Source: Pseudomonas allokribbensis (GTDB lineage: Bacteria > Pseudomonadota > Gammaproteobacteria > Pseudomonadales > Pseudomonadaceae). Taken from it: a stretch of 64,000 nucleotides of DNA. A program made the translations under genes and the position numbers. The notes under the pieces are model-generated. The model saw only the letters and a list, made by a program, of their open reading frames with translations, was not told the origin of the DNA and did no database searches. Of the stretch, positions 1 through 8,573 are shown piece by piece. Numbering within the stretch: position 1 is the stretch's first letter; the number at the start of each line of letters is the position of its first letter. The DNA lies in contig NZ_CP062252.1 in assembly GCF_014863605.1 (NCBI RefSeq), positions 5,488,501 through 5,552,500 on the forward strand, given 5' to 3'.

Positions 1-145
1 GGGCCGCGATACTGGCCATCGCTCGTTGTTCACGGCGCCGGGTCGCGTGCAGCAGCCAACTGCCCGGGAAAGCCAACAGCAGGGCCAGCAGGTTGATCAG
101 TTTGGCGGGATGGGCGGTAAACAGCGTCATCAAGTGCAGCGACAT
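1..145 (-). CDS. Small membrane-anchored hypothetical protein, 3' end outside window
   Basis: Reading the minus strand from an ATG at 145 gives at least 48 residues, and the frame is still open at the window edge. It starts MSLHLMTLFTAHPAKL, continues with a hydrophobic stretch at about residues 16-32 (LINLLALLLAFPGSWLL), and is followed by a basic cluster (HATRRREQR). This looks like a single-pass inner-membrane protein with a cytoplasmic basic segment. I do not recognise the family. It is divergent from the small gene at 339. No strong ribosome-binding site is visible upstream. Confidence 0.5.
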   Translation of the reverse strand, partial: MSLHLMTLFTAHPAKLINLLALLLAFPGSWLLHATRRREQRAMASIAA

Positions 146-338
146 CACAGACCTCAATCTAAACCGGAATGGCGAACGCCAGACCGACGACCGCGGCGCG
201 GATTCTACCGAAACCCTCCCCCGCAGCCCTACCCTTTACGACAAATAACGCAGCAATCGACCGATGGCTGTCCTGTGTCACGGCATCGTCATTTGTTTCG
301 GCCACCCTGCGCGCCTCGAAACGTAAACGGAATGCGAC

Positions 339-545
339 ATGCTTCACGCGGAAAACCAGGATCGCCTGTACCTCATCTCCCCGTCCGACGAACAACAGAC
401 CCTCGTCGGCAGCCTGGCCTTCAATGTTCAGGACCGTCACTGGCTGGTGTATTGCGCCCTCGGCGGGCACCAGCATGCGGACTTGCCCGAGACCGACCTG
501 CTGACCGGCGTCAGCGTTCTCGACTTCTATTCGCAAGCCGCCTGA
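339..545 (+). CDS. Conserved small hypothetical protein (68 aa)
   Basis: This 68-residue soluble protein starts MLHAENQDRLYLISPSDEQQ and ends in FYSQAA. Its composition, codon use and position, just ahead of a strong terminator and upstream of mqo, resemble a conserved hypothetical protein of the PA4639 neighbourhood in Pseudomonas. No catalytic motif or signal peptide is visible. The ATG at 339 lies in a much better Pseudomonas coding frame than the overlapping longer frames at 26-613 and 169-504, which read as arginine- and proline-rich noise. Function is unknown. Confidence 0.6.
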   Translation: MLHAENQDRLYLISPSDEQQTLVGSLAFNVQDRHWLVYCALGGHQHADLPETDLLTGVSVLDFYSQAA

Positions 546-548
546 ACG

Positions 549-592
549 AAAAAAGCCCGGGGCCATCAATGGCCCCGGGCTTTTTCACATCA
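549..592 (+). terminator. Bidirectional Rho-independent terminator
   Basis: The stem AGCCCGGGGCCAT pairs with ATGGCCCCGGGCT around a two-base loop. It is preceded by an A-run and followed by a T-run. It sits between the convergent 68-aa gene and the YajG-family lipoprotein gene, so it can serve both strands. Confidence 0.85.
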
Positions 593-601
593 ACCGAAAA
601 C

Positions 602-1186
602 TTATTCGGCTAGGATCTGACCCACGGTCGGATCCTTGAACAGACGGGTCAGCGCATCGCTCAGCACATCGCTGACCAGTTTGGTGTTGGTTTCCTGATT
701 CGGCGCCATGCCGAAACGCTGGTCCAGCGACGCGCCGTAACGGCCGCTGTAGCGACGGTTGCCGCTCTGCACGTCGGAACGGAAGGTCGCACCGATGGTG
801 GCCTCGGTCACGTACATGCCTTCTTTCGGCGACTGGTATTTCAGTTCAGTCAGGGTCACGGTCAGTTGTGGAGCATTCATCGCACCGTTGGACGGGGTGA
901 AGCCCAGCAGACGCACGGCCGCTTCGGCCTGAGCCTGCAACTTCGGCAGGATCTGCTCGCGCTGTACGGTGATGGCGCTGGTTTCCGGGTACAGGCCACC
1001 GCGGGTGCCCAGGGTTGGCGACGGACGACCGTCGACCACGCGGACCACGACAGGCTGGCCGTGGCCGACCGGTGCCAGCTGAGTGGTCAGCTTCGGTTCC
1101 GGGCTCAGTTGTTGCGGGCTGTGGGCGCAGCCAACCAGGGTCAAACTGGTCACAGTGATCAAACCGAACAACAGGCGTTGCAACAT
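602..1186 (-). CDS. yajG: YajG-family outer-membrane lipoprotein
   Basis: A 194-aa lipoprotein precursor. Residues 1-17 form a signal peptide ending in the lipobox LTLVGC. The mature part has the YajG-like pattern of a repeated beta domain (VVVRVVDGRPSPTLGTRGG, then LTVTLTELKYQS). I chose the ATG at 1186 because GGAGAG lies about seven bases upstream and because this start puts the signal peptide at the N-terminus; a longer reading from 1240 would bury it. The family is a conserved proteobacterial lipoprotein of uncertain role. The gene is probably monocistronic, bounded by the terminator at 549-592. Confidence 0.75.
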   Translation of the reverse strand: MLQRLLFGLITVTSLTLVGCAHSPQQLSPEPKLTTQLAPVGHGQPVVVRVVDGRPSPTLGTRGGLYPETSAITVQREQILPKLQAQAEAAVRLLGFTPSNGAMNAPQLTVTLTELKYQSPKEGMYVTEATIGATFRSDVQSGNRRYSGRYGASLDQRFGMAPNQETNTKLVSDVLSDALTRLFKDPTVGQILAE

Positions 1187-1377
1187 GCTCTTCTCTCCAG
1201 AATCAGGCACAGACAGGCCCGCAGTATAGCGGTGGGCCACGGCGGGTCACCAGCACTGAAATCTCTGACAAACCCCGGTGCACGCGGTTCCTGTCACAGA
1301 TTGTTCACCGCCCTTACATGTTCGCTTCACGGTCTTTTGACAATCTTCGTCACAGATCTCCAGAAGGAACACACACC

Positions 1378-1611
1378 ATGCGCTATCTGATCTCGTTGTT
1401 CGCTCCACGTCCGCTGCACCGCAGCTTCGCCCTGCTCGACCACAACGGCCATTGCCAGGCTTTCAAACAGTGCAGCCTGCAGCCAATGGGTGACGGTTGG
1501 GTCGAAATCGAGGAAATCCGCCTCAACTGGTTGCACCAGCCTCTGCCTGCCAGCGCCCGGGTCGAACAGCACCGCCCTCGCGCACGCGCCCAGGCGATGT
1601 TGAGCATCTGA
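1378..1611 (+). CDS. Hypothetical protein (77 aa)
   Basis: A 77-residue protein starts MRYLISLFAPRPLHRSFALL and contains HNGHCQAFKQC and the acidic/tryptophan segment GWVEIEEIRLNWL. The ATG at 1378 is preceded by AGAAGGAAC, a good ribosome-binding site, and codon use is typical of the surroundings. No membrane segment or known motif is visible. The gene is alone on its strand and is followed by a gene-free stretch of more than 700 bp. I do not recognise a function. Confidence 0.6.
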   Translation: MRYLISLFAPRPLHRSFALLDHNGHCQAFKQCSLQPMGDGWVEIEEIRLNWLHQPLPASARVEQHRPRARAQAMLSI

Positions 1612-1904
1612 CCGGATGCCTAATAAAAGTCATTAAACTCGACCAACTCCCCGCATTTCTTCGATACAATCTCCCCCCGATTATAAGGACGTCTCCTGAT
1701 CGGGCCCCGCAACAGCGTCAATGCGCGTGCATTGGCATCAAAATCGCCCACAGAGAGCCGCCCACACAGATCGAGTGAAGCTGGCGTGCTTGCTGTTTCC
1801 CTGGCAAATCCCCGCTTTTCGCGAATCTGCAGAGCTGTCATGACGCTCGGTCACTGAGTTGTTTGCCCGTTTTGCCTGCCCATGTATCGCGTGGCGGCAA
1901 TCCT

Positions 1905-1940
1905 TCCGGGCACGGTGCCAGGCCCGGACAGCCCTTTTTT
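1905..1940 (+). terminator. Possible Rho-independent terminator with no gene before it
   Basis: TCCGGGC at 1905-1911 pairs with GCCCGGA at 1922-1928. A T6 run follows at 1935-1940. The T-run is separated from the stem by CAGCCC, so the structure is not ideal. No plus-strand gene ends within 290 bp upstream, which raises the possibility of a small RNA ending here. Confidence 0.4.
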
Positions 1941-2021
1941 GAGGTTCACGTCTTCAAAAGAGCGTGAAAAAAACGGGTTTTCACAACTTCACAAGAGTGT
2001 GGCGAGCAAATGAATAGTTTT

Positions 2022-2051
2022 GCGTCTGAACATGCACCATTAGCGTCTGAA
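2022..2051. repeat. GCGTCTGAA direct repeat pair
   Basis: The nonamer GCGTCTGAA occurs at 2022-2030 and again at 2043-2051, start-to-start 21 bp, two helical turns. It lies about 300 bp upstream of mqo. It could be a tandem binding site for a regulator of mqo, but I cannot assign one. Confidence 0.35.
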
Positions 2052-2348
2052 ACAGCCCAACGACACAGGAACGGGTACGCCTCGAATACCGGAGCCTGAA
2101 GCCTGTCCGCTACGGATTTGGTTGCACAAACGGATGTCTCGACCATAAGTCGAATTGCCAGCCCCGTGCTGAAATGAGTTCATGTGACTCTTGAAGCCAG
2201 GCCGCACGCATCCGTCGAAGTTGCGAAAAATTGCGAAGATTCGGACATGGCAAACCTGGCCATGGGTTCCTGGGGCGCAACTGACCTGCCCCGGATACCT
2301 GGCAGCCATGCCGACAATTTGGTGCTGCAGATTTTGGAGACGCGTTAA

Positions 2349-3857
2349 ATGGCGCATAACGAAGCAGTCGACGTAGTTCTGGTTGGGGCCGGCATCATGA
2401 GTGCCACCCTTGCAGTCCTGCTCAAAGAGCTCGACCCGGCGATCAAGCTGGAAGTCGTCGAGCTGATGGATTCCGGTGCCGCGGAAAGTTCCAACCCGTG
2501 GAACAACGCCGGTACCGGCCACGCCGGCCTGTGCGAGCTGAACTACACGCCGCAGGCTGCCGACGGCACCGTCGACATCAAGAAAGCCGTGCACATCAAC
2601 ACCCAGTTCGAGGTGTCGAAGCAGTTCTGGTCGTACCTGACCAGGAAAGGCACGTTCGGCTCGTGCAAATCCTTCATCAGCCCGGTGCCGCACCTGAGCT
2701 ACGTCGAAGGCGAAAAAGGCGTTTCATTCCTCAAGGAACGCTTCAACGTACTGCACAAGCACCACGCCTTCGCCGACATGGAATACACCGAAGACAAGGC
2801 GAAGATGGCCGAATGGATGCCATTGATGATGCCGGGGCGTCCGCAAGACCAGGTGCTCGCCGCCACCCGCGTGATCAACGGCACCGACGTCAACTTCGGC
2901 GCGCTGACCAATCAGTTGCTCAAGCACCTGACCAGCGCTCCGGATGCCCAGGTCAAATACTGCAAACGCGTGACCGGTCTGAAGCGTAACGCCAATGGCT
3001 GGACCGTCAGCATCAAGGACGTCAACAGCGGCAGCAGCCGCGAAGTCGACGCCAAATTCGTGTTCCTTGGCGCCGGTGGCGCGGCCCTGCCGCTGCTGCA
3101 AGCCTCGGGCATCGAAGAAAGCAAAGGCTTCGGCGGCTTCCCGATCAGCGGCCAGTGGCTGCGTTGCGACAACCCGGAAGTGGTCAAGCATCACCAGGCC
3201 AAGGTCTACAGCCAGGCTGCGGTAGGTTCGCCTCCGATGTCGGTGCCGCACCTGGACACCCGCGTGGTCGATGGCAAGAAGTCTCTGCTGTTCGGGCCAT
3301 ACGCCGGTTTCACCACCAAGTTCCTCAAGCACGGCTCCTTCATGGACCTGCCGCTGTCGGTTCGCGCCGGCAACATCGGCCCGATGCTGGCCGTGGCCAA
3401 GAACAACATGGACCTGACCAAGTACCTGGTCAGCGAAGTGATGCAGTCGATGGAACAGCGTCTGGAATCCCTGCGTCGTTTCTACCCCGAGGCGAAAGCC
3501 GAAGACTGGCGCCTGGAAGTGGCCGGCCAACGGGTGCAGATCATCAAGAAAGACCCGAAAAAAGGCGGCATCCTGCAGTTCGGTACCGAACTGGTGGCCG
3601 CGAAGGACGGCTCCCTCGCCGCCCTGCTCGGCGCTTCGCCAGGTGCTTCGGTGACCGTTTCGATCATGCTGGAACTGATCGAGAAGTGCTTCCCGGCCAA
3701 GGCCAAGGGTGAGTGGGCTGCCAAACTGGCGGAAATCTTCCCGGCCCGTGAAAAGGTCCTGGAAACCGACGCTGCGCTGTATCGCAAGATCAACGCGCAC
3801 AACAACGTCGCGCTGGAACTGGTTGCAGCCAGTAACGAGACCGAAAGCTACGCCTGA
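2349..3857 (+). CDS. mqo: Malate:quinone oxidoreductase
   Basis: A 502-aa FAD-dependent, membrane-associated enzyme that oxidises malate to oxaloacetate and passes electrons to the quinone pool, replacing or supplementing malate dehydrogenase in the TCA cycle. The N-terminus has the FAD-binding beta-alpha-beta motif [12 protein letters not shown] (residues 10-21), followed by the family signature [12 protein letters not shown]. The length matches the roughly 500-aa family. The start ATG at 2349 follows TTTTGGAGACGCG. Position suggests orthology to P. aeruginosa PA4640 (mqoB). The gene appears monocistronic and ends at a strong terminator. Confidence 0.95.
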   Translation: MAHNEAVDVVLVGAGIMSATLAVLLKELDPAIKLEVVELMDSGAAESSNPWNNAGTGHAGLCELNYTPQAADGTVDIKKAVHINTQFEVSKQFWSYLTRKGTFGSCKSFISPVPHLSYVEGEKGVSFLKERFNVLHKHHAFADMEYTEDKAKMAEWMPLMMPGRPQDQVLAATRVINGTDVNFGALTNQLLKHLTSAPDAQVKYCKRVTGLKRNANGWTVSIKDVNSGSSREVDAKFVFLGAGGAALPLLQASGIEESKGFGGFPISGQWLRCDNPEVVKHHQAKVYSQAAVGSPPMSVPHLDTRVVDGKKSLLFGPYAGFTTKFLKHGSFMDLPLSVRAGNIGPMLAVAKNNMDLTKYLVSEVMQSMEQRLESLRRFYPEAKAEDWRLEVAGQRVQIIKKDPKKGGILQFGTELVAAKDGSLAALLGASPGASVTVSIMLELIEKCFPAKAKGEWAAKLAEIFPAREKVLETDAALYRKINAHNNVALELVAASNETESYA

Positions 3858-3867
3858 TTCGGCTCCA

Positions 3868-3907
3868 TGAAAAACGCCCCGCACTCAGTGAGTGCGGGGC
3901 GTTTTTT
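3868..3907 (+). terminator. Rho-independent terminator of mqo (bidirectional)
   Basis: GCCCCGCACTC pairs with GAGTGCGGGGC around AGT, with an A-run before and seven T residues after. It separates mqo from the convergent 95-aa gene. Confidence 0.9.
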
Positions 3908-3932
3908 TATGCCTCGGGAAAACCGCGGGCAA

Positions 3933-4220
3933 TCAGCCGCGTGCCTTCTCGATCAGCTCGATGTATTCCGGTGCGTTGCGTTGATCGCGGATCTGGTCGA
4001 CGAAGGTCTTGCCGTGCTCGTCTTTACCGTCCACGTCATAACCGGCCGCAACGAAGAAGGTCAGGAAGCGCTCGAAATCGTCGATGCGCAGGCCACGGTA
4101 GGCCTTGACCAGTTTGTGCAGCGACGGCGAGGTGGCGTCGACCGGCTCAAAATCGAGGAACAGCTTGATCTGCTCATCGCCGATCTCGTCACCAATCACT
4201 TGCTTCTTATCTTTACGCAT
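3933..4220 (-). CDS. PA4642-family protein (95 aa)
   Basis: A small acidic protein (MRKDKKQVIGDEIGDEQIKLF...) that matches, from memory, the conserved Pseudomonas family named after P. aeruginosa PA4642; its position between mqo and hpt is consistent. It has no signal peptide or membrane segment and is probably cytoplasmic. The central part (HKLVKAYRGLRIDDFERFLTFF) suggests an alpha-helical fold. The start at 4220 is followed by a lysine-rich N-terminus. Biological role unknown. Confidence 0.75.
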   Translation of the reverse strand: MRKDKKQVIGDEIGDEQIKLFLDFEPVDATSPSLHKLVKAYRGLRIDDFERFLTFFVAAGYDVDGKDEHGKTFVDQIRDQRNAPEYIELIEKARG

Positions 4221-4283
4221 TGCCGACTCCAGCTCGCAGACATTTCACGGGGCGGGCAGTTTACCCCCGCCCGGGCACAGGGC

Positions 4284-4763
4284 TCAACGCGCACGCGTGC
4301 TGCCGGTGTGCAGATCGGCCCAGATGTGGCCGTTGGCGTAGGTCAGGAACTGGCAGTACACCGTTTCGTTGCGCAACAGATCGATCACCACCCGGTACTG
4401 AGCCAACGGATAGAAGAGCGTCAGGGTCTTGCTCTTGTCGTCATACACCGGTTTTTTCAGGCTTTTGCTTTCGCCGTCAAAACTGACCAGTACCTGGTTG
4501 ATCGTCGCGCCCTTGTTCAGCGACTTGCCCTTGAGGCGAATCATCAACGGCGATGTGACCGGAATCGGCTGCTGGTTGGACTGGCGCTGGGCGCCGACCA
4601 CCACGGAATAGTCGGTGACCTGCAACAGTTGCTGCTGCTCGGGTTCGGCATCGCGCAGGGTCAGGTCGTCGGGCGGCAGGAATTGGCTGTGCATCGGGGC
4701 GGCGGCCAGGGGCAGGCTGAGGGTCAGCAACAGGGCGGCGCAGCTGCGGATCAAGAGGCTCAT
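4284..4763 (-). CDS. Secreted hypothetical protein (159 aa)
   Basis: The N-terminus MSLLIRSCAALLLTLSLPLAAAP is a clear Sec signal peptide with cleavage after about residue 21, so the protein is periplasmic. The mature region is rich in beta-strand pattern (TDYSVVVGAQ, TINQVLVSFDGE, KTLTLFYPLAQYRVVIDLL) and ends with a single cysteine in VYCQFLTYANG. It lies 63 bp upstream of the PA4642-family gene on the same strand and may share its transcript. I do not recognise a family. Confidence 0.7.
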   Translation of the reverse strand: MSLLIRSCAALLLTLSLPLAAAPMHSQFLPPDDLTLRDAEPEQQQLLQVTDYSVVVGAQRQSNQQPIPVTSPLMIRLKGKSLNKGATINQVLVSFDGESKSLKKPVYDDKSKTLTLFYPLAQYRVVIDLLRNETVYCQFLTYANGHIWADLHTGSTRAR

Positions 4764-4812
4764 GACAGGCTCCGGAGGGCGGGGCCGAGCACTTTAGCAG
4801 TCTTTAAAAGCA

Positions 4813-4841
4813 AAAGATCGCAGCCAGGGGCTGCGATCTTT
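4813..4841 (-). terminator. Terminator after hpt
   Basis: AAAGATCGCAGCC pairs with GGCTGCGATCTTT around AGG, a 13-bp stem with T-run character on both strands. GATCGCAGCC-type hairpins of this sort are common in fluorescent pseudomonads. It follows the hpt stop by about 10 bp on the minus strand. Confidence 0.8.
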
Positions 4842-4851
4842 CAGGGGACTC

Positions 4852-5409
4852 TTACATGCCTTTGACGGCGAAGATCCCGTTGGCGTTGCGCCAGTAGCCT
4901 TTGTAGTCCATGCCGTAACCGAAGATGTAACGGTCGACGCACGGCAGGCCGACGAAATCGGCTTTCAGGTCAGGACGGGCCTTGCGGTCGTGGTCCTTGT
5001 CGATCAGCACGGCGGTGTGCACTTTGCGCGCGCCAGCGTGTTTGCAGAAGTCGATGATCGCGCCCAGGGTGTGACCTTCGTCGAGGATGTCGTCGATGAT
5101 CAGCACGTCGCGGTCGATGAACGAGACTTCCGGCTTGGCTTTCCAGAACAGGTCGCCGCCGCTGGTTTCGTTGCGATAGCGGGTGGCGTGCAGGTAGGAC
5201 GCTTCCAGCGGGAACTGCAGATGGGTCAGCAGCTTGCCGGAGAAAATCAGCCCGCCGTTCATCACACAGAACACCACCGGGTTGCTCTCGGCCAGTTGTT
5301 CGTTGATTTGTGCACCGACGCGGGCAATGGCAGCCTCGACTTCAGCTTCGGTGTACAGGCAGTCAGCCTCTCGCATGATTTGACGGATATGCTCGAGATC
5401 AGCGGACAT
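4852..5409 (-). CDS. hpt: Hypoxanthine-guanine phosphoribosyltransferase
   Basis: A 185-aa purine-salvage enzyme that transfers the phosphoribosyl group of PRPP to hypoxanthine or guanine. The PRPP-binding loop is VLIIDDILDEGHTL (residues 102-115), and the N-terminal part has the NGGLIFSG loop (51-58). I chose the ATG at 5409 because GGAGAG stands just upstream and the longer frame adds 24 residues unlike the family. It is divergent from upp across a 165-bp region containing two perfect palindromes, so purine and pyrimidine salvage share a control region. Confidence 0.88.
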   Translation of the reverse strand: MSADLEHIRQIMREADCLYTEAEVEAAIARVGAQINEQLAESNPVVFCVMNGGLIFSGKLLTHLQFPLEASYLHATRYRNETSGGDLFWKAKPEVSFIDRDVLIIDDILDEGHTLGAIIDFCKHAGARKVHTAVLIDKDHDRKARPDLKADFVGLPCVDRYIFGYGMDYKGYWRNANGIFAVKGM

Positions 5410-5500
5410 GGCGCTCTCCAAGGGGGGTCTGTTTCGGAAAAGCGGGCAAAGGTACGCATCCCGCACGGCCGAATCAAGCATTTGTGGACTAACGTACTGT

Positions 5501-5516
5501 ATGTCCTATAGGACAT
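5501..5516. promoter_or_regulatory. Perfect 16-bp palindrome in the hpt/upp divergent region
   Basis: ATGTCCTATAGGACAT reads identically on both strands and lies 92 bp before hpt and 58 bp before upp. A second perfect palindrome, TAGATTAATCTA, lies at 5527-5538. No T-run follows, so these look like operators rather than terminators. The regulator is not known to me. Confidence 0.5.
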
Positions 5517-5526
5517 CACCCTCGGA

Positions 5527-5538
5527 TAGATTAATCTA
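5527..5538. promoter_or_regulatory. Perfect 12-bp AT-rich palindrome upstream of upp
   Basis: TAGATTAATCTA is centred 18 bases downstream of the 1-bp-register centre... of the neighbouring palindrome at 5501-5516 at about 24 bp, and 37 bp before the upp start. It may be a second operator or part of a promoter; this is inference from symmetry and position only. Confidence 0.35.
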
Positions 5539-5574
5539 GGCCGGTTTTTTTGCCCGCCGCCGGAGCCTTTCCCC

Positions 5575-6213
5575 ATGTCCATCCAAGAGATCCGCCATCC
5601 GCTGATCCGTCACAAACTTGGCCTTATGCGCCGTGCAGACATCAGCACCAAGAATTTCCGCGAGCTCGCTCAGGAAGTCGGTGCCCTGTTGACCTATGAA
5701 GCTACCAAAGACCTGCCGCTGGAAACCTACGATATCGAAGGTTGGTGCGGCACTGTGTCGGTCGAGAAAATCGCCGGCAAGAAGATTACCGTCGTGCCGA
5801 TCCTGCGTGCCGGCATCGGCATGCTCGAAGGCGTGCTGAGCCTGATCCCGGGCGCCAAGGTCAGCGCCGTCGGCGTTGCCCGTAACGAAGAAACCCTGCA
5901 GGCCCACACTTATCTGGAAAAACTGGTTCCGGAAATCGACGAACGCCTGGCCATGATCATCGACCCGATGCTCGCCACCGGCAGCTCCATGGTTGCGACC
6001 ATCGACCTGCTGAAAAAGGCCGGTTGCAAGGACATCCGCGCGATGGTGCTGGTTGCCGCGCCGGAAGGCATTGCCGCTGTCGAGAAAGCTCACCCGGACG
6101 TGATCATCTACACCGCGTCCATCGATCAGAAACTCAACGAGCACGGTTACATCATTCCTGGGCTTGGCGATGCCGGTGACAAGATCTTCGGCACCAAGCA
6201 GAAGGACGCGTAA
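5575..6213 (+). CDS. upp: Uracil phosphoribosyltransferase
   Basis: A 212-aa cytosolic enzyme that converts uracil and PRPP to UMP. The conserved N-terminus ([12 protein letters not shown], residues 8-19) and the PRPP loop [13 protein letters not shown] (127-139) are intact, and the C-terminus carries the uracil-binding segment [11 protein letters not shown]. Length equals the family norm. It is separated from uraA by only two bases, so the two form a uracil uptake-and-salvage operon. The upstream region has two palindromes that may control both upp and the divergent hpt. Confidence 0.95.
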   Translation: MSIQEIRHPLIRHKLGLMRRADISTKNFRELAQEVGALLTYEATKDLPLETYDIEGWCGTVSVEKIAGKKITVVPILRAGIGMLEGVLSLIPGAKVSAVGVARNEETLQAHTYLEKLVPEIDERLAMIIDPMLATGSSMVATIDLLKKAGCKDIRAMVLVAAPEGIAAVEKAHPDVIIYTASIDQKLNEHGYIIPGLGDAGDKIFGTKQKDA

Positions 6214-6215
6214 CC

Positions 6216-7490
6216 ATGCAGCAAGAGTTCAACGATCCGCTCTGGCGCACGGTGCTGTCCGGCGCACAGATGCTGTTCGTGGCTTTCGGCGCCCTGGTGC
6301 TGATGCCGCTGATCACGGGTCTTGACCCGAACGTGGCACTGTTTACCGCAGGTCTTGGGACGATTCTGTTCCAGATCGTCACCGGGCGTCAGGTGCCGGT
6401 GTTCCTGGCGTCGAGCTTTGCCTTCATCACCCCGATCATTCTCGCCAAGGGCCAGTTCGGCCTCGCCGCGACCATGGGCGGCGTGATGGCGGCCGGTTTC
6501 GTCTACACCTTCCTTGGCCTGGCCGTGAAGATCAAAGGCACCGGGTTCATCGACCGTCTGCTGCCGCCGGTGGTGATCGGTCCGGTGATCATTTCCATTG
6601 GCCTGGCCATGGCGCCGATTGCCGCGAACATGGCGATGGGCAAGGCCGGTGACGGTTCGGAGCTGATCCATTACCAGACCGCGATGATGATCTCGATGCC
6701 GGCATTGCTGACCACGTTGATCGTGGCGGTGTTCGGCAAAGGCATTTTCCGCCTGGTACCGATCATTTCCGGCGTGCTGGTGGGTTTCGCCATGTCCTTC
6801 TATTTCGGTGTCGTCGACACCGCGAAGATTGCGGCAGCCCCGTGGTTTGCGATCCCTCACTTCACTGCGCCCGAGTTCAACTGGCAGGCGATCCTGTTCA
6901 TCGTCCCGGTGGCGCTGGCCCCGGCCATCGAGCACATCGGCGGCGTGATTGCCGTCGGCAGCGTGACCGGTCGCGACTACCTGAAGAAACCGGGCCTGCA
7001 TCGCACCCTGCTGGGTGACGGTATCGCCACCACGGCCGCCGGCCTGTTCGGCGGTCCGCCCAACACCACCTACGCCGAAGTGACTGGCGCGGTGATGCTG
7101 ACCAAGAACTACAACCCGAAAATCATGACCTGGGCGGCGATCTTCGCCATCAGCCTGGCGTTCATCGGCAAGTTCGGTGCCCTGCTGCAAAGCATTCCGG
7201 TGCCGGTGATGGGCGGGATTCTGTGCCTGTTGTTCGGTTCGATCGCGGCGGTGGGGATGAACACCCTGATCCGTCACAAGATCGATCTGGGCGAGGCGCG
7301 CAATCTGGTGATCGTTTCCGTCACGCTGGTGTTCGGGATTGGCGGTGTGCTGGTCGGCACCGGCACCGGTCCGGATGACTTCGGCCTCAAAGGCATCGCG
7401 CTGTGCGCGGTGGTGGCGATTGCGCTGAACCTGATCCTGCCGGGCAACGACAGCTGGAAACACAAGAAGGCAGATGAGCCGCTGCTCTAA
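6216..7490 (+). CDS. uraA: Uracil:proton symporter (NCS2 family)
   Basis: A 424-aa inner-membrane nucleobase permease with the roughly 14 hydrophobic segments of the NCS2 fold. The conserved substrate region APAIEHIGGVIAVG (residues 229-242) and the later GGPPNTTYAEVTGA motif (about 274-287) are the uracil/xanthine permease signatures. It immediately follows upp, which phosphorylates the imported uracil. The C-terminus is short, basic and cytoplasmic (SWKHKKADEPLL). A 14-bp-stem hairpin follows the stop codon. Confidence 0.94.
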   Translation: MQQEFNDPLWRTVLSGAQMLFVAFGALVLMPLITGLDPNVALFTAGLGTILFQIVTGRQVPVFLASSFAFITPIILAKGQFGLAATMGGVMAAGFVYTFLGLAVKIKGTGFIDRLLPPVVIGPVIISIGLAMAPIAANMAMGKAGDGSELIHYQTAMMISMPALLTTLIVAVFGKGIFRLVPIISGVLVGFAMSFYFGVVDTAKIAAAPWFAIPHFTAPEFNWQAILFIVPVALAPAIEHIGGVIAVGSVTGRDYLKKPGLHRTLLGDGIATTAAGLFGGPPNTTYAEVTGAVMLTKNYNPKIMTWAAIFAISLAFIGKFGALLQSIPVPVMGGILCLLFGSIAAVGMNTLIRHKIDLGEARNLVIVSVTLVFGIGGVLVGTGTGPDDFGLKGIALCAVVAIALNLILPGNDSWKHKKADEPLL

Positions 7491-7501
7491 GCCTTGAGCG
7501 T

Positions 7502-7532
7502 TGGTCGTTCCCACGTTGCGTGGGAACGACCA
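7502..7532. terminator. Long perfect hairpin between uraA and hemH
   Basis: TGGTCGTTCCCACG pairs perfectly with CGTGGGAACGACCA around TTG. Hairpins with GTTCCCACG...CGTGGGAAC arms are, from memory, a repeated intergenic element of P. fluorescens genomes. Between these convergent genes it can act as a bidirectional terminator or REP-type repeat. Confidence 0.75.
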
Positions 7533-7537
7533 TGTTT

Positions 7538-8560
7538 TCAGAGAGCCAGTGGCGCCCGCTCACAAAGCGTCGCCAATGCCTTTGCCCATTGCGGGTCATC
7601 GTTCAGGCACGGCACCAGCACCAACTCCTCCCCTCCCGCCTCGCGGAACTGTTCCTTGCCGCGATCGCCGATCTCTTCCAGGGTTTCGATGCAATCGGCA
7701 ACAAACGCCGGGCACATCACCAGAATCTTCTTCACGCCGCTCTTGGCCAACTCATCCAGCCGCGCTTCGGTGTAGGGTTCGATCCATTTCGCCCGGCCCA
7801 GCCGCGACTGAAACGACACCGACCATTTACCGTCCGGGATGCCCATGCGTTTGGCAAACTCGGCCGCCGTGCGCAGGCACTGACCGCGATAACAGGTCGC
7901 AACCACCTCCGGCGGTGCACCGGCGCAGCAATCGCCGCCGCCCTCGAAACTGTGCCCCGGATTGAGCTTTTTCAGGTGCCGCTCCGGCAAACCATGGAAG
8001 CTCAGCAGCAGGTGATCATAATCCTGCCGCAAGTGCGGTCGGGCACTCTCCACCAGCGCATCAAGGTATTCCGGCTGATCGTAGAACGGCTGCAATACCG
8101 ACAGTTGCACATCGAGTTTCTTCTCGCACACAACTCGCTTGGCTTCTTCGATCACGGTGGTCGTGGTGCTGTCGGCGAACTGTGGATAAAGCGGCGCGAG
8201 AGTAATGCGCTTGTGCCCCGCCGCGACCAGCCTCAGCAGGCTTGTCTCAATCGATGGCTCGCCGTAACGCATGGCCAGTTCCACCGGGCCGTGGGTCCAC
8301 TGCGCCTTCATCTGCTGTTGCAGGCGACGGCTGAGCACCACCAGCGGCGAGCCTTCATCCCACCAGATCGAGGCGTAGGCATGGGCCGACTGCTCGGGGC
8401 GCTTGATCAGGATCAGCGACACCAACAGACGCCGCACCGGCCACGGCAGGTCGATCACGTACGGGTCCATCAGAAATTGATTGAGGTAGCTGCGCACGTC
8501 GGCCACCGAAGTGGAGGCCGGCGAACCCAGGTTGACCAGAAGCAAGGCGTGATCGGTCAT
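7538..8560 (-). CDS. hemH: Ferrochelatase
   Basis: A 340-aa enzyme that inserts Fe2+ into protoporphyrin IX, the last step of haem synthesis. Family landmarks are LLVNLGSP at residues 6-13, the metal-binding histidine in [11 protein letters not shown], and the downstream [15 protein letters not shown] with the catalytic glutamate. I chose the ATG at 8560 because it begins the family N-terminus; the longer frame adds 38 unrelated residues. It starts 13 bases after the end of the YfcH-like gene on the same strand, so the two are likely cotranscribed. Confidence 0.93.
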   Translation of the reverse strand: MTDHALLLVNLGSPASTSVADVRSYLNQFLMDPYVIDLPWPVRRLLVSLILIKRPEQSAHAYASIWWDEGSPLVVLSRRLQQQMKAQWTHGPVELAMRYGEPSIETSLLRLVAAGHKRITLAPLYPQFADSTTTTVIEEAKRVVCEKKLDVQLSVLQPFYDQPEYLDALVESARPHLRQDYDHLLLSFHGLPERHLKKLNPGHSFEGGGDCCAGAPPEVVATCYRGQCLRTAAEFAKRMGIPDGKWSVSFQSRLGRAKWIEPYTEARLDELAKSGVKKILVMCPAFVADCIETLEEIGDRGKEQFREAGGEELVLVPCLNDDPQWAKALATLCERAPLAL

Positions 8561-8573
8561 GCAACGTCCTATT

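Larger units (their letters stand above)
1612..2348. other. 737-bp gene-free region upstream of mqo
   Basis: No plausible protein gene was seen: the short frames here lack ribosome-binding sites and Pseudomonas codon use. The region holds a terminator-like hairpin followed by six T residues (1905-1940) and a pair of GCGTCTGAA direct repeats 21 bp apart (2022-2030 and 2043-2051). The stretch from 1960 to 2020 is AT-richer than its flanks, as expected for a promoter. It probably carries the mqo promoter and leader and possibly a short untranslated transcript. Confidence 0.5.

Noticed and set aside
2040..2693. 217-codon minus-strand frame across the mqo start
   Set aside because: It is antisense to mqo and its promoter region; composition is unlike a protein and no start signal is visible.
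3867..4865. 332-codon plus-strand frame
   Set aside because: It is antisense to two minus-strand genes, begins inside the mqo terminator and has no ribosome-binding site.
6147..7514. 455-codon minus-strand frame rich in His, Arg, Asp and Gln
   Set aside because: It is the mirror of uraA and upp; composition is typical of antisense frames and no motif is visible.
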